A stretch of DNA of 64,000 bases from Cladorhizidae sp. MBARI D1340-BT2 (GCA_028752905.1 JAQNBH010000004.1:32044975-32108974); one strand, 5' to 3'. Shown: positions 1 through 10,934, numbered from the stretch's first letter. The notes: generated from the sequence alone by a model not told the origin. Numbers and translations: made by a program.

Positions 1-57
1 GACTTCCTCTAGCCTGCTATCTTGCACTTTTCAATTTGGAATTCAGGAATGCGGCCC

Positions 58-345
58 CACCTTTGACTGTCTGTAACTTGGGCATGGTTATACCTATGCA
101 ACAGTTTTTAATATCAAAAGAGAGCACACAGAGAGCCCTATCTTTTGAGTCTAGCTGCTGGTACTAATTTCAACTTGTCTAGCACTTTCTAATTAAGACT
201 GTTGGGAATTCGGGGCATGCAGGTTTTGTGGCTCCCAACTTTTTGTGGCTCCCAACTTTGGCTGCCTGAAACTTTGGCATGGTTGTACTTATGCAACAGT
301 TTTTAGTATCGAAAGAGAGACAGAGAGAACCTTATCTTTTGAGTC
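58..345. repeat. Imperfect direct duplication (about 95 bp, two copies)
   Basis: Positions 58-152 and 250-345 are diverged copies of one segment. Both run from a CTTTG(A/G)CTG-like start through GCATGGTT(A/G)TAC, ATGCAACAGTTTTTA and a purine-rich GAAAGAGAG stretch to TCTTTTGAGTC. They lie just 5' of the Gypsy reverse transcriptase remnant, where gag and protease would be expected, but no gag or protease coding is visible. This may be unrelated flanking repeat DNA or decayed element sequence; I cannot tell which. Confidence 0.6.
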
Positions 346-431
346 ACATATCAAGTTTCGTAGAGTGAAGTATGCAGAATTTATGGAGATCCAAAGTCGG
401 AAATACAAGTTTTTATAACACTTTTTAAAAA

Positions 432-1110
432 ATGGTGTCATCGATTGTCACAAATGGAGCACCGATCAGGAACCACTCCGTCGTCCACCAGAGTCATTAC
501 AGACATCATGTTCAGAAGGAAGTTGAAAGAATGCTGAAACAAGAGGTGATGCGACCCAGCAGCAGTCACTGGTCCTCTCCAATTGTAAAAGGGATGGGTC
601 TTGAAAGTTTTGCATGGACTTTCGTAAGGTCAACATTGTTAGCAATAAAGATGCACACCCTTTACCATGTTTGATTGTCTATTGGGGTCCATTTATTTCA
701 CCAGCCTAGACTTCACTTAGCATCAGGGTATTGGCACGTTCCACTTGAGGAGGGGTCCAAAGAGAAGACTACCTGCTAATGGACACTAGGAGCTTAACAC
801 CATGCCATTTGGGCTTACAAATGCACCAGAGGTTAATTAATATGTATTATCGGGCCTGACCCACATGGAATGCTAGATGATATTATTATCTATAGTCCAA
901 CCTTTGATATGCATTGGGTTTGCCTGTGTAATGTGCTGCTAAGCTCAGTAACTATGGTTTAAAAACTGAAACTGAATATATGTCACTTTGCTCATCTGAA
1001 AGGTTAGTATTTGGGGTTTATTATATCGGCTAACGGAGTTACACCACATCTTTCAAAAGTCGAAGGCGTTCTTAATTATCTGGCTCCTTACCAACATTAA
1101 AAAGCTACGA
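432..1110 (+). pseudogene. Gypsy reverse transcriptase remnant
   Basis: The first fragment (432-674) carries the conserved start of Gypsy reverse transcriptase: APIR, EVERML and RPSSSHWSSPIV. The next frame continues with MDFRKVN and DAHPLP at about 612-665. Further pieces are GYWHVPLEEGSKEKT (about 725-770), MPFGL near 802, the catalytic aspartate pair in LDD followed by IIIYS (873-895, with Met where Tyr is usual) and thumb-like YLGFIISANGV (about 1009-1040). At least four frame changes and several stops separate these pieces. In an intact element this domain copies genomic RNA into DNA; here it cannot be translated as one protein. Confidence 0.85.
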
Positions 1111-1660
1111 TACTTTTTGGGCCTGTCTAATTACTATTGTCGTTTGATACGAGATTATGCCCACAAAGCTGAGCCTCTCCATGAGCTAACGAGGAAGAAT
1201 GTAAGTGGGTTTAAGTGGCGCTCTTCCTGCCAAGCAGCATTTGAACAACTTAAAGTGCTTTTAACCCTCCAATTTTATCATTTCCGAGTTTTGATACTCC
1301 TTCCATAGTCACTACTGATGCCCCTCTGAGGATGCTATTGCTGGTGCACCGAGCCAGGTTCAGTCAGGGCAAGAAGTCGTGATCACCTACTGCAGTCGTC
1401 AACTCAACAAGGCAGAAATTAATTAATCCACAATTGAGAGAGAAGCAATCAAACCATACCTGTGTGGCTTTGAATTTACTCTCACTGACCACAATCGTTT
1501 ATCTGGTATTGAGGGGATCAAAGACGTAGGTGGGAGACTTGTGCGGTGGACACTCTTTCTACAATTTAATTCTGCTGTCAAATACAAGCCTGGCGCCATC
1601 AGTGGCAGTGCAGAGGCATTATCCCGAATGCCTCCAACCTTACGTGGGAAACGCCAGAAA
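1096..1660 (+). pseudogene. Gypsy connection and RNase H remnant
   Basis: At 1096-1260 the frame reads KKLRYFLGLSNYY and then KWRSSCQAAFEQLK, the usual connection segment between reverse transcriptase and RNase H. A frame change near 1265 follows. SFDTP and VTTDAP-like residues near 1290-1325 match the RNase H start, where the Asp is the usual metal ligand. LTDHNRLSGIEG at about 1480-1515 and RWTLFLQFNSAVKYKPG at 1542-1592 match the RNase H C-terminal part, ending in SGSAEALSRMP. Stops and frame changes make it non-functional. Confidence 0.8.
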
Positions 1661-1879
1661 AAAAACATGCAACCTATCTTATGTGGCATTGATAGCAAGT
1701 GGGTCCAGGAAAGTGATGAGTATATACCTGATGTAATTGATGGGAAGCAGGGAGTTCCCCCTTCTAGACTCACAGGTCAGAAAAACTTATTCACACCCGA
1801 GGGTGTTTTGCACAGGAAATTTAAGGAAACTCCCAATTCTTCTCCTCAATCGTAAATCGTCGTCCCAACAGGCATTCGG

Positions 1880-2635
1880 TTGATTGTCCTGGAACAGACA
1901 GCTCCATGACAAATCAGGTCACTGTAGTGTCTTCAAAACAACTAAGAGCAATTCTATTGTCCAGGATATGAGCGAGACATTGAAAGCCACGTGCGAGCAT
2001 GTGGACCCTGCCAGCAAAGAACTCATCCAAACCCGAAGTCGCAAGCTCCTCTACAACCAATCAAACGCCGATTACCCTTTTCAGTGGATCTCTTGGGACA
2101 TCACAGGCCCACTCCCAGAAACAGACAGAGGCAATCAGTACATTCTAGTAGTCACTGATCTATTCTGTAAGTGGGTAGAGCTTTCCCACTGAAGAAAACT
2201 GACAGTGAAGCAGTAGCTGGTTGATGAGATTGTTTGTAGATCCCTTCCCATCTCCATAGAAACCAGGGTGCCAACCTCTGCAGTAAATTAATTGACCAGC
2301 TCTGTAAAATTTCGGGTATCGCTCGCACTCGGACATCTTCCCACCACCCACAAGGGAATGGACAAGTGGAGAGAAGGAATCGCACTTTTAGAGATATGTT
2401 AGCCAAGACTATCCAGGAGAATCAGAACCACTGGGATGTGGAATTACCGAGCGCTCTATTTGCCTATTGTGCATCTGTAAATGAATCTATCGGCTTTACC
2501 CCATATCTGATCAATTTTGGAAGATCTCCACAATTACCTGTAGATGTAATGTTTGGTGAGCACCTCTCTGCTACAGACTCGAGCATACCTCAGTATGTTC
2601 AAGGAGTGCGCAAGTCCGTATGAACTTCATGTGAT
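1880..2635 (+). pseudogene. Gypsy integrase remnant (zinc finger and DDE core)
   Basis: An HD...GH pair at about 1900-1925 and a CGPC pair at about 1997-2010 resemble the HHCC zinc finger, but they are in different frames. The core follows: FQWISWDITGPLP with its first Asp (2080-2120), VVTDLFCKWVE with the second (2148-2180), then a damaged stretch around 2195-2300. SSHHPQGNGQVERRNRT (2334-2385) contains the third acidic residue. ENQNHWDVELPSALFAYC and FTPYLINFGR (2420-2525) complete the core. An intact integrase inserts the cDNA; this copy is broken. Confidence 0.85.
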
Positions 2636-2705
2636 ATTGCACGAAGCAACATTGCTGCTAGTCGCCTGAAGAGAACCACAGGAAGGAACGTGACCTGAAA
2701 AGAAT

Positions 2706-2927
2706 TTGAAGTTGGTGATCGTGTTTATCCCAGCAGCCGTTGAAACTGGTAAAACCGAGAAATTTGTTTTGCTAAGGAGGGGACCTTATCCTGCGATTGA
2801 TAGGACGAGTCCTGTTAATTATCGTATTCAGTTAATTGGAGGTACAGAGATCATGATTGTACATCGCGGTCACCTAAAAATATGCTATGAAAAGCCAAAG
2901 GAAACATCAGTGGCAGCTCAGGGATAA
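2706..2927 (+). pseudogene. Gypsy integrase C-terminal GPY/F module remnant
   Basis: This fragment contains RRGPYPAIDR, then NYRIQL and IVHRGHLKICYEKP, the pattern of the GPY/F module at the integrase C-terminus (GPY, then Y.I, then VH...LK.Y). It follows the integrase core by about 80 bp of damaged sequence. After its stop, the frame at about 3001-3055 reads RYPRRNHGPPDHYG, a common C-terminal tail in animal Gypsy polyproteins. No chromodomain is visible. Confidence 0.75.
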
Positions 2928-3082
2928 GACATTGCAGCCCGACGGATGAGTTAGCAGGATATGTCTACATAAATGACAACCCAGTCGAATTGTCATCATC
3001 AAGGTATCCAAGACGTAACCATGGCCCACCAGATCACTATGGCTCCTATGTGACCTCATGACTGTGTGTGGACACAATAACA

Positions 3083-3102
3083 ATGGGATGGAGGGGGAAG
3101 TA
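3083..3102 (+). promoter_or_regulatory. Probable polypurine tract
   Basis: A purine-only run (AATGGGATGGAGGGGGAAG) lies shortly after the Gypsy pol tail and immediately before GTAACGTAACC. This is the expected place for the plus-strand primer next to the 3' LTR, whose 5' end typically begins TGTAACG in related elements. The assignment depends on context. Confidence 0.55.
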
Positions 3103-3245
3103 ACGTAACCAATGTACCAACTTCTTAATGTGTTATTGTATGCCTATATTTGGTTGTATTTAGATTATGGTCTCCATCATGACTTCACCCTTCTGAGAAT
3201 TGTGTGCTTGCATATTGATTGCTGCTATAGCTAACTAGGTATCAC
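3103..3245 (+). other. Probable 3' LTR start, truncated by minisatellite
   Basis: This is unique AT-rich sequence between the polypurine tract and the first 34-bp unit. It starts with GTAACGTAACC rather than a clean TG. No second LTR copy is available in the window for comparison, so its extent cannot be confirmed. Confidence 0.4.
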
Positions 3246-5472
3246 AGGTAGGACTACACTCCAACTAGCATGGCAGTACAGGTAGGACTACACTCCAACT
3301 AGCATGACAGTACAGGTAGGACTACACACCAACTAGCATGGCAGGACTACACACCAACTAGCATGGCAGTACAGGTAGGACTACACACCAACTAGCATGG
3401 CAGTACAGGTAGGACTACACACCAACTAGCATGGCAGTACAGGTAGGACTACACACCAACTAGCATGGCAGTACAGGTAGGACTACACACCAACTAGCAT
3501 GGCAGTACAGGTAGGACTACACACCAACTAGCATGGCAGTACAGGTAGGACTACACACCAACTAGCATGGCAGTACAGGTAGGACTACACACCAACTAGC
3601 ATGGCAGTACAGGTAGGACTACACACCAACTAGCATGGCAGTACAGGTAGGACTACACACCAACTAGCATGGCAGGACAGACACCAACTAGCATGGCAGT
3701 ACAGGTAGGACTGTACACCAACTAGCATGGCAGTACAGGTAGGACTACACACCAACTAGCATGGCAGTACAGGTAGGACTACACACCAACTAGCATGGCA
3801 GTACAGGTAGAACTACACACCAACTAGCATGGCAGTACAGGTAGGACTACACACCAACTAGCATGGCAGTACAGGTAGGACTACACACCAACTAGCATGG
3901 CAGTACAGGTAGGACTACACACCAACTAGCATGGCAGTACAGGTAGGACTACACACCAACTAGCATGGCAGTACAGGTAGGACTACACACCAACTAGCAT
4001 GGCAGTACAGGTAGGACTACACACCAACTAGCATGGCAGTACAGGTAGGACTACACACCAACTAACATGGCAGTACAGGTAGGACTACACATCAACTAGC
4101 ATGGCAGTACAGGTAGGACTACACACCAACTAGCATGACAGTACAGGTAGGACTACACACCAACTAGCATGGCAGTACAGGTAGGACTACACACCAACTA
4201 GCATGGCAGTACAGGTAGGACTGCACACCAACTAGCATGGCAGTACAGGTAGGACTACACACCAACTAGCATGGCAGAACAGGTAGGACTACACACCAAC
4301 TAGCATGGCAGAACAGGTAGGACTACACACCAACTAGCATGGCAGTACAGGTAGGACTACACACCAACTAGCATGGCAGTACAGGTAGGTCTACACACCA
4401 ACTAGCATGACAGTACAGGTAGGACTACACACCAACTAGCATGGCAGTACAGGTAGGACTACACACCAACTAGCATGGCAGTACAGGTAGGACTACACAC
4501 CAACTAGCATGGCAGTACAGGTAGGACTACACACCAACTAGCATGACAGTACAGGTAGGACTACACACCAACTAGCATGGCAGTACAGGTAGGACTACAC
4601 ACCAACTAGCATGGCAGAACAGGTAGGACTACACACCAACTAGCATGGCAGTACAGGTAGGACTACACACCAACTAGCATGGCAGTACAGGTAGGACTAC
4701 ACACCAACTAGCATGGCAGTACAGGTATGACTACATACCAACTAGCATGGCAGTACAGGGAGGACTACACACCAACTAGCATGGCAGTACAGGTATGACT
4801 ACATACCAACTAGCATGGCAGTACAGGTAGGACTACACACCAACTAGCATGGCAGTACAGGTAGGACTACACACCAACTAGCATGGCAGTACAGGTAGGA
4901 CTACACACCAACTAGCATGGCAGTACAGATAGGACTACACACCAACTAGCATGACAGTACAGGTAGGACTACACACCAACTAGCATGGCAGTACAGGTAG
5001 GACTACACACCAACTAGCATGACAGTACAGGTATGACTACATACCAACTAGCATGGCAGTACAGGGAGGACTACACACCAACTAGCATGGCAGTACAGGT
5101 ATGACTACATACCAACTAGCATGGCAGTACAGGAAGGACTACACACCAACTAGCATGGCAGTACAGGTAGGACTACACACCAACTAGCATGGCAGTACAG
5201 GTAGGACTACATACCAACAAGCATGGCAGTACAGATAGGACTACACACCAACTAGCATGACAGTACAGGTAGGACTACACACCAACTAGCATGGCAGTAC
5301 AGGTAGGACTACACACCAACTAGCATGGCAGTACAGGTAGGACTACACACCAACTAGCATGGCAGTACAGGTAGGACTACACACCAACTAGCATGGCAGT
5401 ACAGGTAGGACTACACACCAACTAGCATGGCAGTACAGGTAGGACTGTACACCAACTAGCATGACAGTACAG
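3246..5472. repeat. Minisatellite A, 34-bp unit, left block (about 65 copies)
   Basis: Near-identical head-to-tail units of 34 bp built from CACCAACTAGCATGGCAG followed by TACAGGTAGGACTA. Variants include CATGACAG, TATGACTACATACC and a few shortened units of about 20 bp. The unit length is not a multiple of three and no gene is seen in it. It abuts the Gypsy remnant on the left and is interrupted on the right by a hAT insertion, after which the same array resumes at 6604. Confidence 0.97.
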
Positions 5473-6603
5473 CAGACCTGCCAACTCACCCGATGCTGTC
5501 GGGTGTCACCCGATTTCAAAACTAATCTCCAGATCTCCCGATTGAGTATCCAATTCACCCGACTTTAAATCGGGGTTCAGGTTTAAAAAATATATAATAT
5601 CGAACCTCGAACGCATGGATTATGAACTGATTAAATAATAAACCTGGTAATGTTCTGGTCGTTGATCGGCTACGTAAGTTGCACGTGGAAACTAGTTCAG
5701 TTCGCAAAAGGAAGGGAGTAGTTTTGCTCGATCGAGTCAAAGATAAGCAAGATATCAAATGGAGCCAGTCAATCCGGACTAGCGGAAGAGTAAGGCGTAG
5801 GGAAGTTGACAATAACGGAGATAAAAAAGAACGAAGCCAATCTTCGAGAGTTCGCAGGCAACCTTGACTGTTGGGGGATAAGTTCAGCTCGCAAAGTCAT
5901 GCGCCTTGCTAAAGACGAACAACTAGAAAATGCTTTATATCTGTGGTTCGTTCAGAAAAGGGAGCAAGCCCCAAGGCACTGCAGTCGGTGGACTATTTGC
6001 TCAGAGAAAATACAACATTATAAATATAAAAATATGTATGTAAAACAGCATGCCAGTTACTGAGGACCTCTTATTATCCCAAGGACCTGCAGATTAAAAG
6101 GGTATTGAAAATACTTCCAACATGATTCAGCATTTTAATTACATTCATGAATTTATAATTAATATTTGTGGGTTTTTGATTATCCGAACTACTTTGTCAG
6201 CGTTTCAAATACCTATTTCGTGTCGCTGAGGTAGTTGTTGTCCTCCCTCACAGTAATGCTGAAGAGGAATGACTTGAGCATTGTCGGAAAGAATAAGACA
6301 CGCTTGGCAATGAAGCTGGATGGCACTTTGTCAAGCATTTTAGCCATGAAACTAGCATTCCCTAAACCTGTTACCGCTGGGTGCCTGATGAGAAAATTTT
6401 GGACCATGCAAAAAGGGCAACTTCTTGCTATAATCAGAATCATTAAACTGATAGCAGTGTGTTATTTATGGGGGAAATTAATTTAGTATGCTTAGCATGC
6501 TATGTTATGAAATGATAACCAGATTTTATACCAAATCTCCAGATTTTTCGATGATTTTTTGGGGGATCTCCAGATTTTCATGACTCTGGGGTTGGCAGGT
6601 CTG
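5473..6603 (+). mobile_element. Internally deleted hAT element inserted in minisatellite A
   Basis: A perfect 13-bp terminal inverted repeat, CAGACCTGCCAAC at 5473-5485 and GTTGGCAGGTCTG at 6591-6603, bounds this 1131-bp segment. GTACAG is present on both sides (5467-5472 and 6604-6609), as a 6-bp target duplication would be. The left end matches the 16061 end of the element at 13638-16061, and the right 400 bp match its transposase C-terminus. That part contains VVVLPHSNAEE, then LAMKLDGTLSSILAMKLAF, near 6228-6360. The central transposase coding is missing, so this is a non-autonomous derivative. The canonical hAT duplication is 8 bp, so a 6-bp one is unusual. Confidence 0.88.
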
Positions 6604-7062
6604 GTACAGGTAGGACTACACACCAACTAGCATGGCAGTACAGACACCAACTAGCATGGCAGTACAGGTAGGACTACACACCAACTAGCATGGCAGTACA
6701 GGTAGGACTACACACCAACTAGCATGGCAGTACAGGTAGGACTACACACCAACTAGCATGGCAGTACAGGTAGGACTACACACCAACTAGCATGGCAGTA
6801 CAGGTAGGACCACACACCAACTAGCATGGCAGTACAGGTAGGACTACACACCAACTAGCATGACAGTACAGGTAGGACTACACACCAACTAGCATGGCAG
6901 TACAGGTAGGACTACACACCAACTAGCATGGCAGTACAGGTAGGACTACACATCAACTAGCATGGCAGTACAGGTAGGACTACACACCAACTAGCATGGC
7001 AGTACAGGTAGGACTGTACACCAACTAGCATGGCAGTACAGGTAGGACTGCACACCAACTAA
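6604..7062. repeat. Minisatellite A, 34-bp unit, right block (about 13 copies)
   Basis: This continues the 34-bp array of 3246-5472 after the hAT insertion, in the same orientation and with the same variant types. One unit is shortened near 6643. It ends in a decayed unit at ACACCAACTAACACC. Confidence 0.97.
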
Positions 7063-7204
7063 CACCTCCAAAGAGAATGTGTAATTTTCCTGTGGTGATG
7101 TGCATCATATGGCATAAACACAATACTTGTAATGCAGTGGAACACCAAGGCATTGGATAGTGAAGGTGTGATCAGAGCCTAGGGCCCTTCATGGGCCGCC
7201 CATC
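7063..7204. other. Unique spacer
   Basis: Non-repetitive sequence between minisatellite A and dispersed repeat D1. I see no gene or regulatory element in it. Confidence 0.5.
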
Positions 7205-7830
7205 CAGAAAAAAAATACCTCCCACATTTCCTTGAACAGTTACCATGGATACAAAAAATCAGGTGACCAAATGGAAGATTAAGTGAGGGTTAATACAACT
7301 GGAAGGCATACTCTATGTGATTATACCTCGCCCCCTGGTAGCTAACTTGGACTGGGTGTGTCCTTACATATTTGGCTGGCCACCGCACACCGACAGATCC
7401 CTCCTCCCTGTCGCTGTGTAGAGCTAGCTCAAGCCCAACAGATGCAAGTGCAAAAAAGTTCGTTGGGTTCTGGTTCTCGTTTGTCATCGTCATACTCCAG
7501 GCCAGAGAAAGGGGGCGTAAAAACCCACCAGCTCTCTAGCTCTTGAGGTGAGCCGAGCAGTTTCTGGAGTTCCTTCGTCTGCCCTCCTCTCCCTGGTTTA
7601 GCAGTGTGTCTCGCCATCTTCACTGCCATCTGTCACCACTGAGAGATCGCACGGACCTTGCATGTTGAACTGATTATATCCACCATGTGTGGTGTGGATG
7701 CGCACTGTGGAGGGAGAACACTACATCATTCAGAGTTTGTGACTAATGAACTCTCCTCCACGAGGTGAATGCAGTTGGAGGATGATAGCAGTTGAAGGAA
7801 TGCATTTTACTGCGATAGGTTGGACCAGAC
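7205..7830. repeat. Dispersed repeat D1, copy 1
   Basis: This segment is closely similar to 9890-10375 and, in its right third, to 10668-10880. Shared landmarks are GGTGACC(A/T)AATGGA, CTTACATATTTGGCTGGCC, CGACAGATCCCTCCTCCCTG, GAGCTAGCTCAAGCCCAACA and CTGATTATATC. On the minus strand it has a short open frame starting ATGGCAGTGAAGATGGCGAG, but in the second copy the frame has a stop. I therefore call it a repeat, not a gene. Its origin (decayed transposon or duplicated gene 5' region) is unknown. Confidence 0.8.
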
Positions 7831-7904
7831 TGGACCCATTCCTCTGTGGGCCAAGCTGTATATGCCTGAGGTAGCAATGGGTTGACCAATAGGACCAGTG
7901 GTTC

Positions 7905-8205
7905 ATTTGGGGCCTGAGGACAGAACCTGACCAGTTCATGTTTAGGACAGATAGTGCAATGATATTAATATTTAGGACAAGTGACCCATTCATATTTAGG
8001 ACAGATTATATATAGGACAGGTGACCTGTTCATATTTAGGACAGATAATTCTATATTTGGGAAAGGTGATTTGAGGACAGGTGATGCAATGCCATGGTAT
8101 TAGGACAAGTGACCCTTTCAAATTTAGGATGGGTGATTCATTATTTAGGATAGGTGACCTGTTCATATTTAGGACAGATGATTAATTGATATTCATATTT
8201 AGGAC
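7905..8205. repeat. Degenerate tandem repeat, TATTTAGGACAG family
   Basis: A core of CATATTTAGGACAGGTGA recurs about ten times with irregular spacing and many substitutions. It is an old, decayed array with no coding signal. Confidence 0.75.
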
Positions 8206-8559
8206 GGGTGATTGGATGTACACTTGTACGGCCATGCATGGAGACAACTCCCCCTTTCCACTCCTGCGAGACCCTTGTTGGTGTCTGGGATTTCTGCAGT
8301 GATAAAGAAATGCTCGGACTCGAGATGCACGGTTTCTTCCCCCTCCCTACCCCCCACTCCCCCCTTGCTTTCCACGGGAGAACAATGCCCGTCACTCTCT
8401 CCAATAAAGCAAGATTATTACGAATGCGAGCTGCCCAAAATAGAAGCATTTGCTGCAGTCTTTGTCTTCCAGCTCAAGGGAGGCGTCCACAAACAGCTGA
8501 TCACAGACTCTTCTATTTTTGGTTAAAGGTTTTATTACATTTAGACACGCAGCCACTGA

Positions 8560-8739
8560 ATAACTTTTTCTCCAGGAATAATCCTTTCAAACAATTCGTG
8601 TCATTAGGACGCAAATACAACACGCTGCAGTTTGGTTCCAAGAATTGGCTCCATCGTGGCAAGCAAACGGAAGCTACACAGCACCGCCACGTACTCCATA
8701 TCCACAACAATGCGTCAAAGGAGTCCACCGGGCAGCACC

Positions 8740-8773
<34 letters not shown>

Positions 8774-8850
8774 AGAGTGGAGGGATTCAGAGCAATTCCC
8801 TAGACCAGACATGGCAGTAAAGGTGGCCGAGAAAAGTAATTCATGACATT
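8560..8850. repeat. Dispersed repeat D2, copy 1, containing a poly-C tract
   Basis: This matches 47590-47930 in the same orientation. The ordered landmarks are GCTGCAGTTTGGT, GGCAAGCAAAC.(G/A)AAGCTACA and AGAGTG.A.GG.TTCAGAG followed by ATTCC. Copy 1 carries a run of 32 C at 8741-8772 that is absent from copy 2. The overlapping open frames on both strands are explained by this repeat and the homopolymer, and none looks like a protein. Confidence 0.7.
8741..8772. repeat. Poly-C homopolymer, 32 bp
   Basis: An uninterrupted C run inside D2 copy 1. It is one of at least five long C or G runs in the window. Confidence 0.95.
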
Positions 8851-8872
8851 GTTTGCCATTAAAAAAAATCAA

Positions 8873-9056
8873 ATTTTTTTTTAATTACTAGTCTCGTAAA
8901 CCAGAAGTCAAGTCTTATGACTATTACTAGGGAAGTTTACTGGGCGTGTGGAGGTAAAATGATCCGGTGGTTTACTGTGGTATGTTAATTGTTGTGTGAC
9001 AGATGCCGAGTTTGTGGATATATCCACTCACAGAGTGAAAGAACTGAAATATGAAC
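8873..9056. other. Unique AT-rich spacer
   Basis: Sequence between D2 and the 23-bp array. No gene or repeat is recognised. Confidence 0.5.
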
Positions 9057-9079
9057 GAACACAACACTGGCTTGATTAA
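9057..9079. repeat. Isolated first unit of 23-bp minisatellite B
   Basis: A single AACACAACACTGGCTTGATT unit followed by AA, split from the rest of the array at 9670 by the TTAA-flanked insertion. Its terminal TTAA (9076-9079) served as the target. Confidence 0.85.
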
Positions 9080-9665
9080 CCGTTTCACCGCCATAAGCGC
9101 CTACAGGCGCAAACTCGACATCGCTCGCGTAAACATTAATTAAAAATTATGCGAACAAGCTACAGATTTAATTTTTTACCAGGGGATGCGCGAAAGATAG
9201 CTCTAAATGTTAAAAATACACACAAAGAAAAATTCCAGGTAGCACGTGATTCTGAACTGGTCACGGCAACAAAAATATATTAATTTTTTTGACAATGATG
9301 ACTTTACTTGACTGTGACCGTCCCGATAGCTTCTGGAGGCTCTTCTTCGGTGGAAAGCTGCAGAACCATCTACTGCAGACTCGCTATCAATCAAAATCCT
9401 ATGGAGTAGAGGAAAAAAGTCGCTCCTGGATGGATCTCTGTTGTTAGTGACTTTTTTTTTTACTGTTGTAGACATAGAGATTCGTAACTTTTGTTTGCCT
9501 ACTTCAATAGAGCTGATTTATATATCAAGTTATAGCTCTTTCAATTTGCAATCGAATGACATGCTTTGTTTCAAAATTTAATGATTAAAAAAAAAGTTAT
9601 GAAATTCAAAAATATTTTAAAATTTTTTAAAAAAAGGTGTTGGGCTAAAGTTAGCGGTGAAAGAG
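9080..9665. mobile_element. TTAA-flanked (piggyBac-like) non-autonomous element, 586 bp
   Basis: TTAA lies at both borders (9076-9079 and 9666-9669). The ends form an inverted repeat: CCGTTTCACCGC at the left and GCGGTGAAAGAG at the right agree at 10 of 12 positions. Just inside the left end, GCGCCTACAGGCGC forms a small hairpin. TTAA duplication with C-rich TTTCACCGC ends is typical of piggyBac-like elements; Kolobok also uses TTAA. The minus-strand frame at 9203-9475 has no transposase motif I recognise, so it is probably a passenger. The element splits minisatellite B. Confidence 0.8.
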
Positions 9666-9669
9666 TTAA

Positions 9670-9880
9670 TAACACAACACTGGCTTGATTAATAACACAA
9701 CACTGGCTTGATTAATAACACGACACTGGCTTGATTAAATAACACAACACTGGCTTGATTAATAACACAACACTGGCTTGATTAATAACACAACACTGGC
9801 TTGATTAATAACACAACACTGGCTTGATTAATAACACAACACTGGCTTGATTAATAACACAACACTGGCTTGATTAATTC
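9670..9880. repeat. Minisatellite B, 23-bp unit (about 9 copies)
   Basis: Tandem ATAACACAACACTGGCTTGA units joined by TTA. One unit carries an extra A and one has CGACACTGG. Every unit junction contains TTAA. Confidence 0.95.
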
Positions 9881-9889
9881 TTATCCACG

Positions 9890-10375
9890 TATAGAACTGG
9901 TAGTATATTTCCTAGAATACTTATTGTGGAAATATGAAATGCCAGGTGACCTAATGGAGTGAAGATTAAGCGAGGATGAGATCACCTGGAGGGGTATGTG
10001 ATCAACCCCGCCCCCCTCCTTCCCTAGTGGCTGACTTGGACTGGGCATGTCCTTACATATTTGGCTGGCCACCGCACACCGACAGATCCCTCCTCCCTGT
10101 CGCTGTGTAGAGCTAGCTCAAGCCCAACAGATGCAGATGCTAAAAAGTTCGTTTCCGGTTCTTGTTTGTCATCGTGGTAGTCCAGGCCAGAGAAAGGGGT
10201 CGTAAAAACCCATCAACCCTCTAGCTCTTGAGGTGAGCCAAGCAGTTTCTGGAGCTCCCTCGTCTGCCCTCCTCTCCCTGGTTTAGCAGTGCGTCTCGCC
10301 ATCTTCACTGCCACCTGTCACCACCGAGACATCGCACAGATCTTGCATGCTGGACTGATTATATCCACCATGGCC
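9890..10375. repeat. Dispersed repeat D1, copy 2
   Basis: Second copy of the 7205-7830 sequence in the same orientation, with scattered substitutions and indels. It stops matching after ATTATATCCACCATG near 10373. Confidence 0.8.
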
Positions 10376-10667
10376 ACAGATAGGAGAACCATATTATGTC
10401 GGCCACTCTTCTCAAGTTTGGAAATAATGTTAAAAAATATATATATATTAATTTTTTAATTTAGTATTTGTTTATTAATTTTTTAAATTTAATTTTGATA
10501 ATTATTGTTTTAAATTTGACAATTACTACATACAAAAAAGTAACACACTCTAACCCAAATAGTTCTTATTTCCACTGCTTTAGTTTTGGCCGTGGAAAGT
10601 GATTAACAGATACACGCTTTCACTGACTACTTACTACCCTTCGGTTGTATTCTCCCCCGTGAGAGTT
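10376..10667. other. AT-rich segment between two D1 copies
   Basis: Contains a TA run and A/T-rich sequence at 10430-10530, then unique sequence. It separates two D1 copies whose CATCTTCACTGC-to-ATTATATC parts overlap, so it is spacer or an insertion. No coding is seen. Confidence 0.5.
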
Positions 10668-10880
10668 CACTCCATCTTCACTGCACCTGTCACCACTGAG
10701 AGATCCTATGGAACCTGCATGCTAGACTGATTATATCAGCATATGTGGTGTGGACACATGCTGCGGACATGTTTAGAGGGAGGACAGTACATCGTTCAGA
10801 CTTTGTGACTGGTAGACTCTACAGCAGTGAATACAATTGAAGGGTTGTAAACAGGTGAAGGAATGTGGTAGATATCACAG
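10668..10880. repeat. Dispersed repeat D1, copy 3 (right part only)
   Basis: This matches the last third of D1 copy 1: CACCTGTCACCACTGAGAGATC, TGATTATATC, TGTGGTGTGGA, ACATC(A/G)TTCAGA and TTTGTGACT. It is more diverged than copy 2. Confidence 0.7.
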
Positions 10881-10934
10881 ATGGAGAATAACACCACACC
10901 TCTAATTCCTGAGAGTGTTTAAGTGGCTGTACTT

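Larger units (their letters stand above)
432..3245 (+). mobile_element. Decayed Ty3/Gypsy LTR retrotransposon, 5'-truncated
   Basis: Successive fragments in all three forward frames give the Gypsy pol order: reverse transcriptase, RNase H, integrase and a C-terminal GPY/F module, then a polypurine tract and the probable start of a 3' LTR. No gag, protease, primer-binding site or 5' LTR is seen upstream. Stops and frameshifts occur every few hundred bases, so the copy is inactive. The 3' side runs directly into the 34-bp minisatellite, so the 3' LTR is probably incomplete. The family assignment rests on motif order and on the RPSSSHWSSPIV, LDD, QGNGQVERRNRT and GPY motifs. Confidence 0.9.

Noticed and set aside
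432..2927. Functional retrotransposon polyprotein
   Set aside because: The pol motifs are spread over three frames with many stops, and gag and protease are missing.
3246..5472. CRISPR-like array (34-bp direct repeats)
   Set aside because: Units are directly adjacent with no unique spacers, the DNA is eukaryotic and no cas genes are present. It is a minisatellite.
8208..8872. 212-codon plus-strand and 119-codon minus-strand proteins
   Set aside because: Both cross a 32-bp C homopolymer and dispersed repeat D2. No domain is recognised and the second copy of the repeat does not keep the frame.
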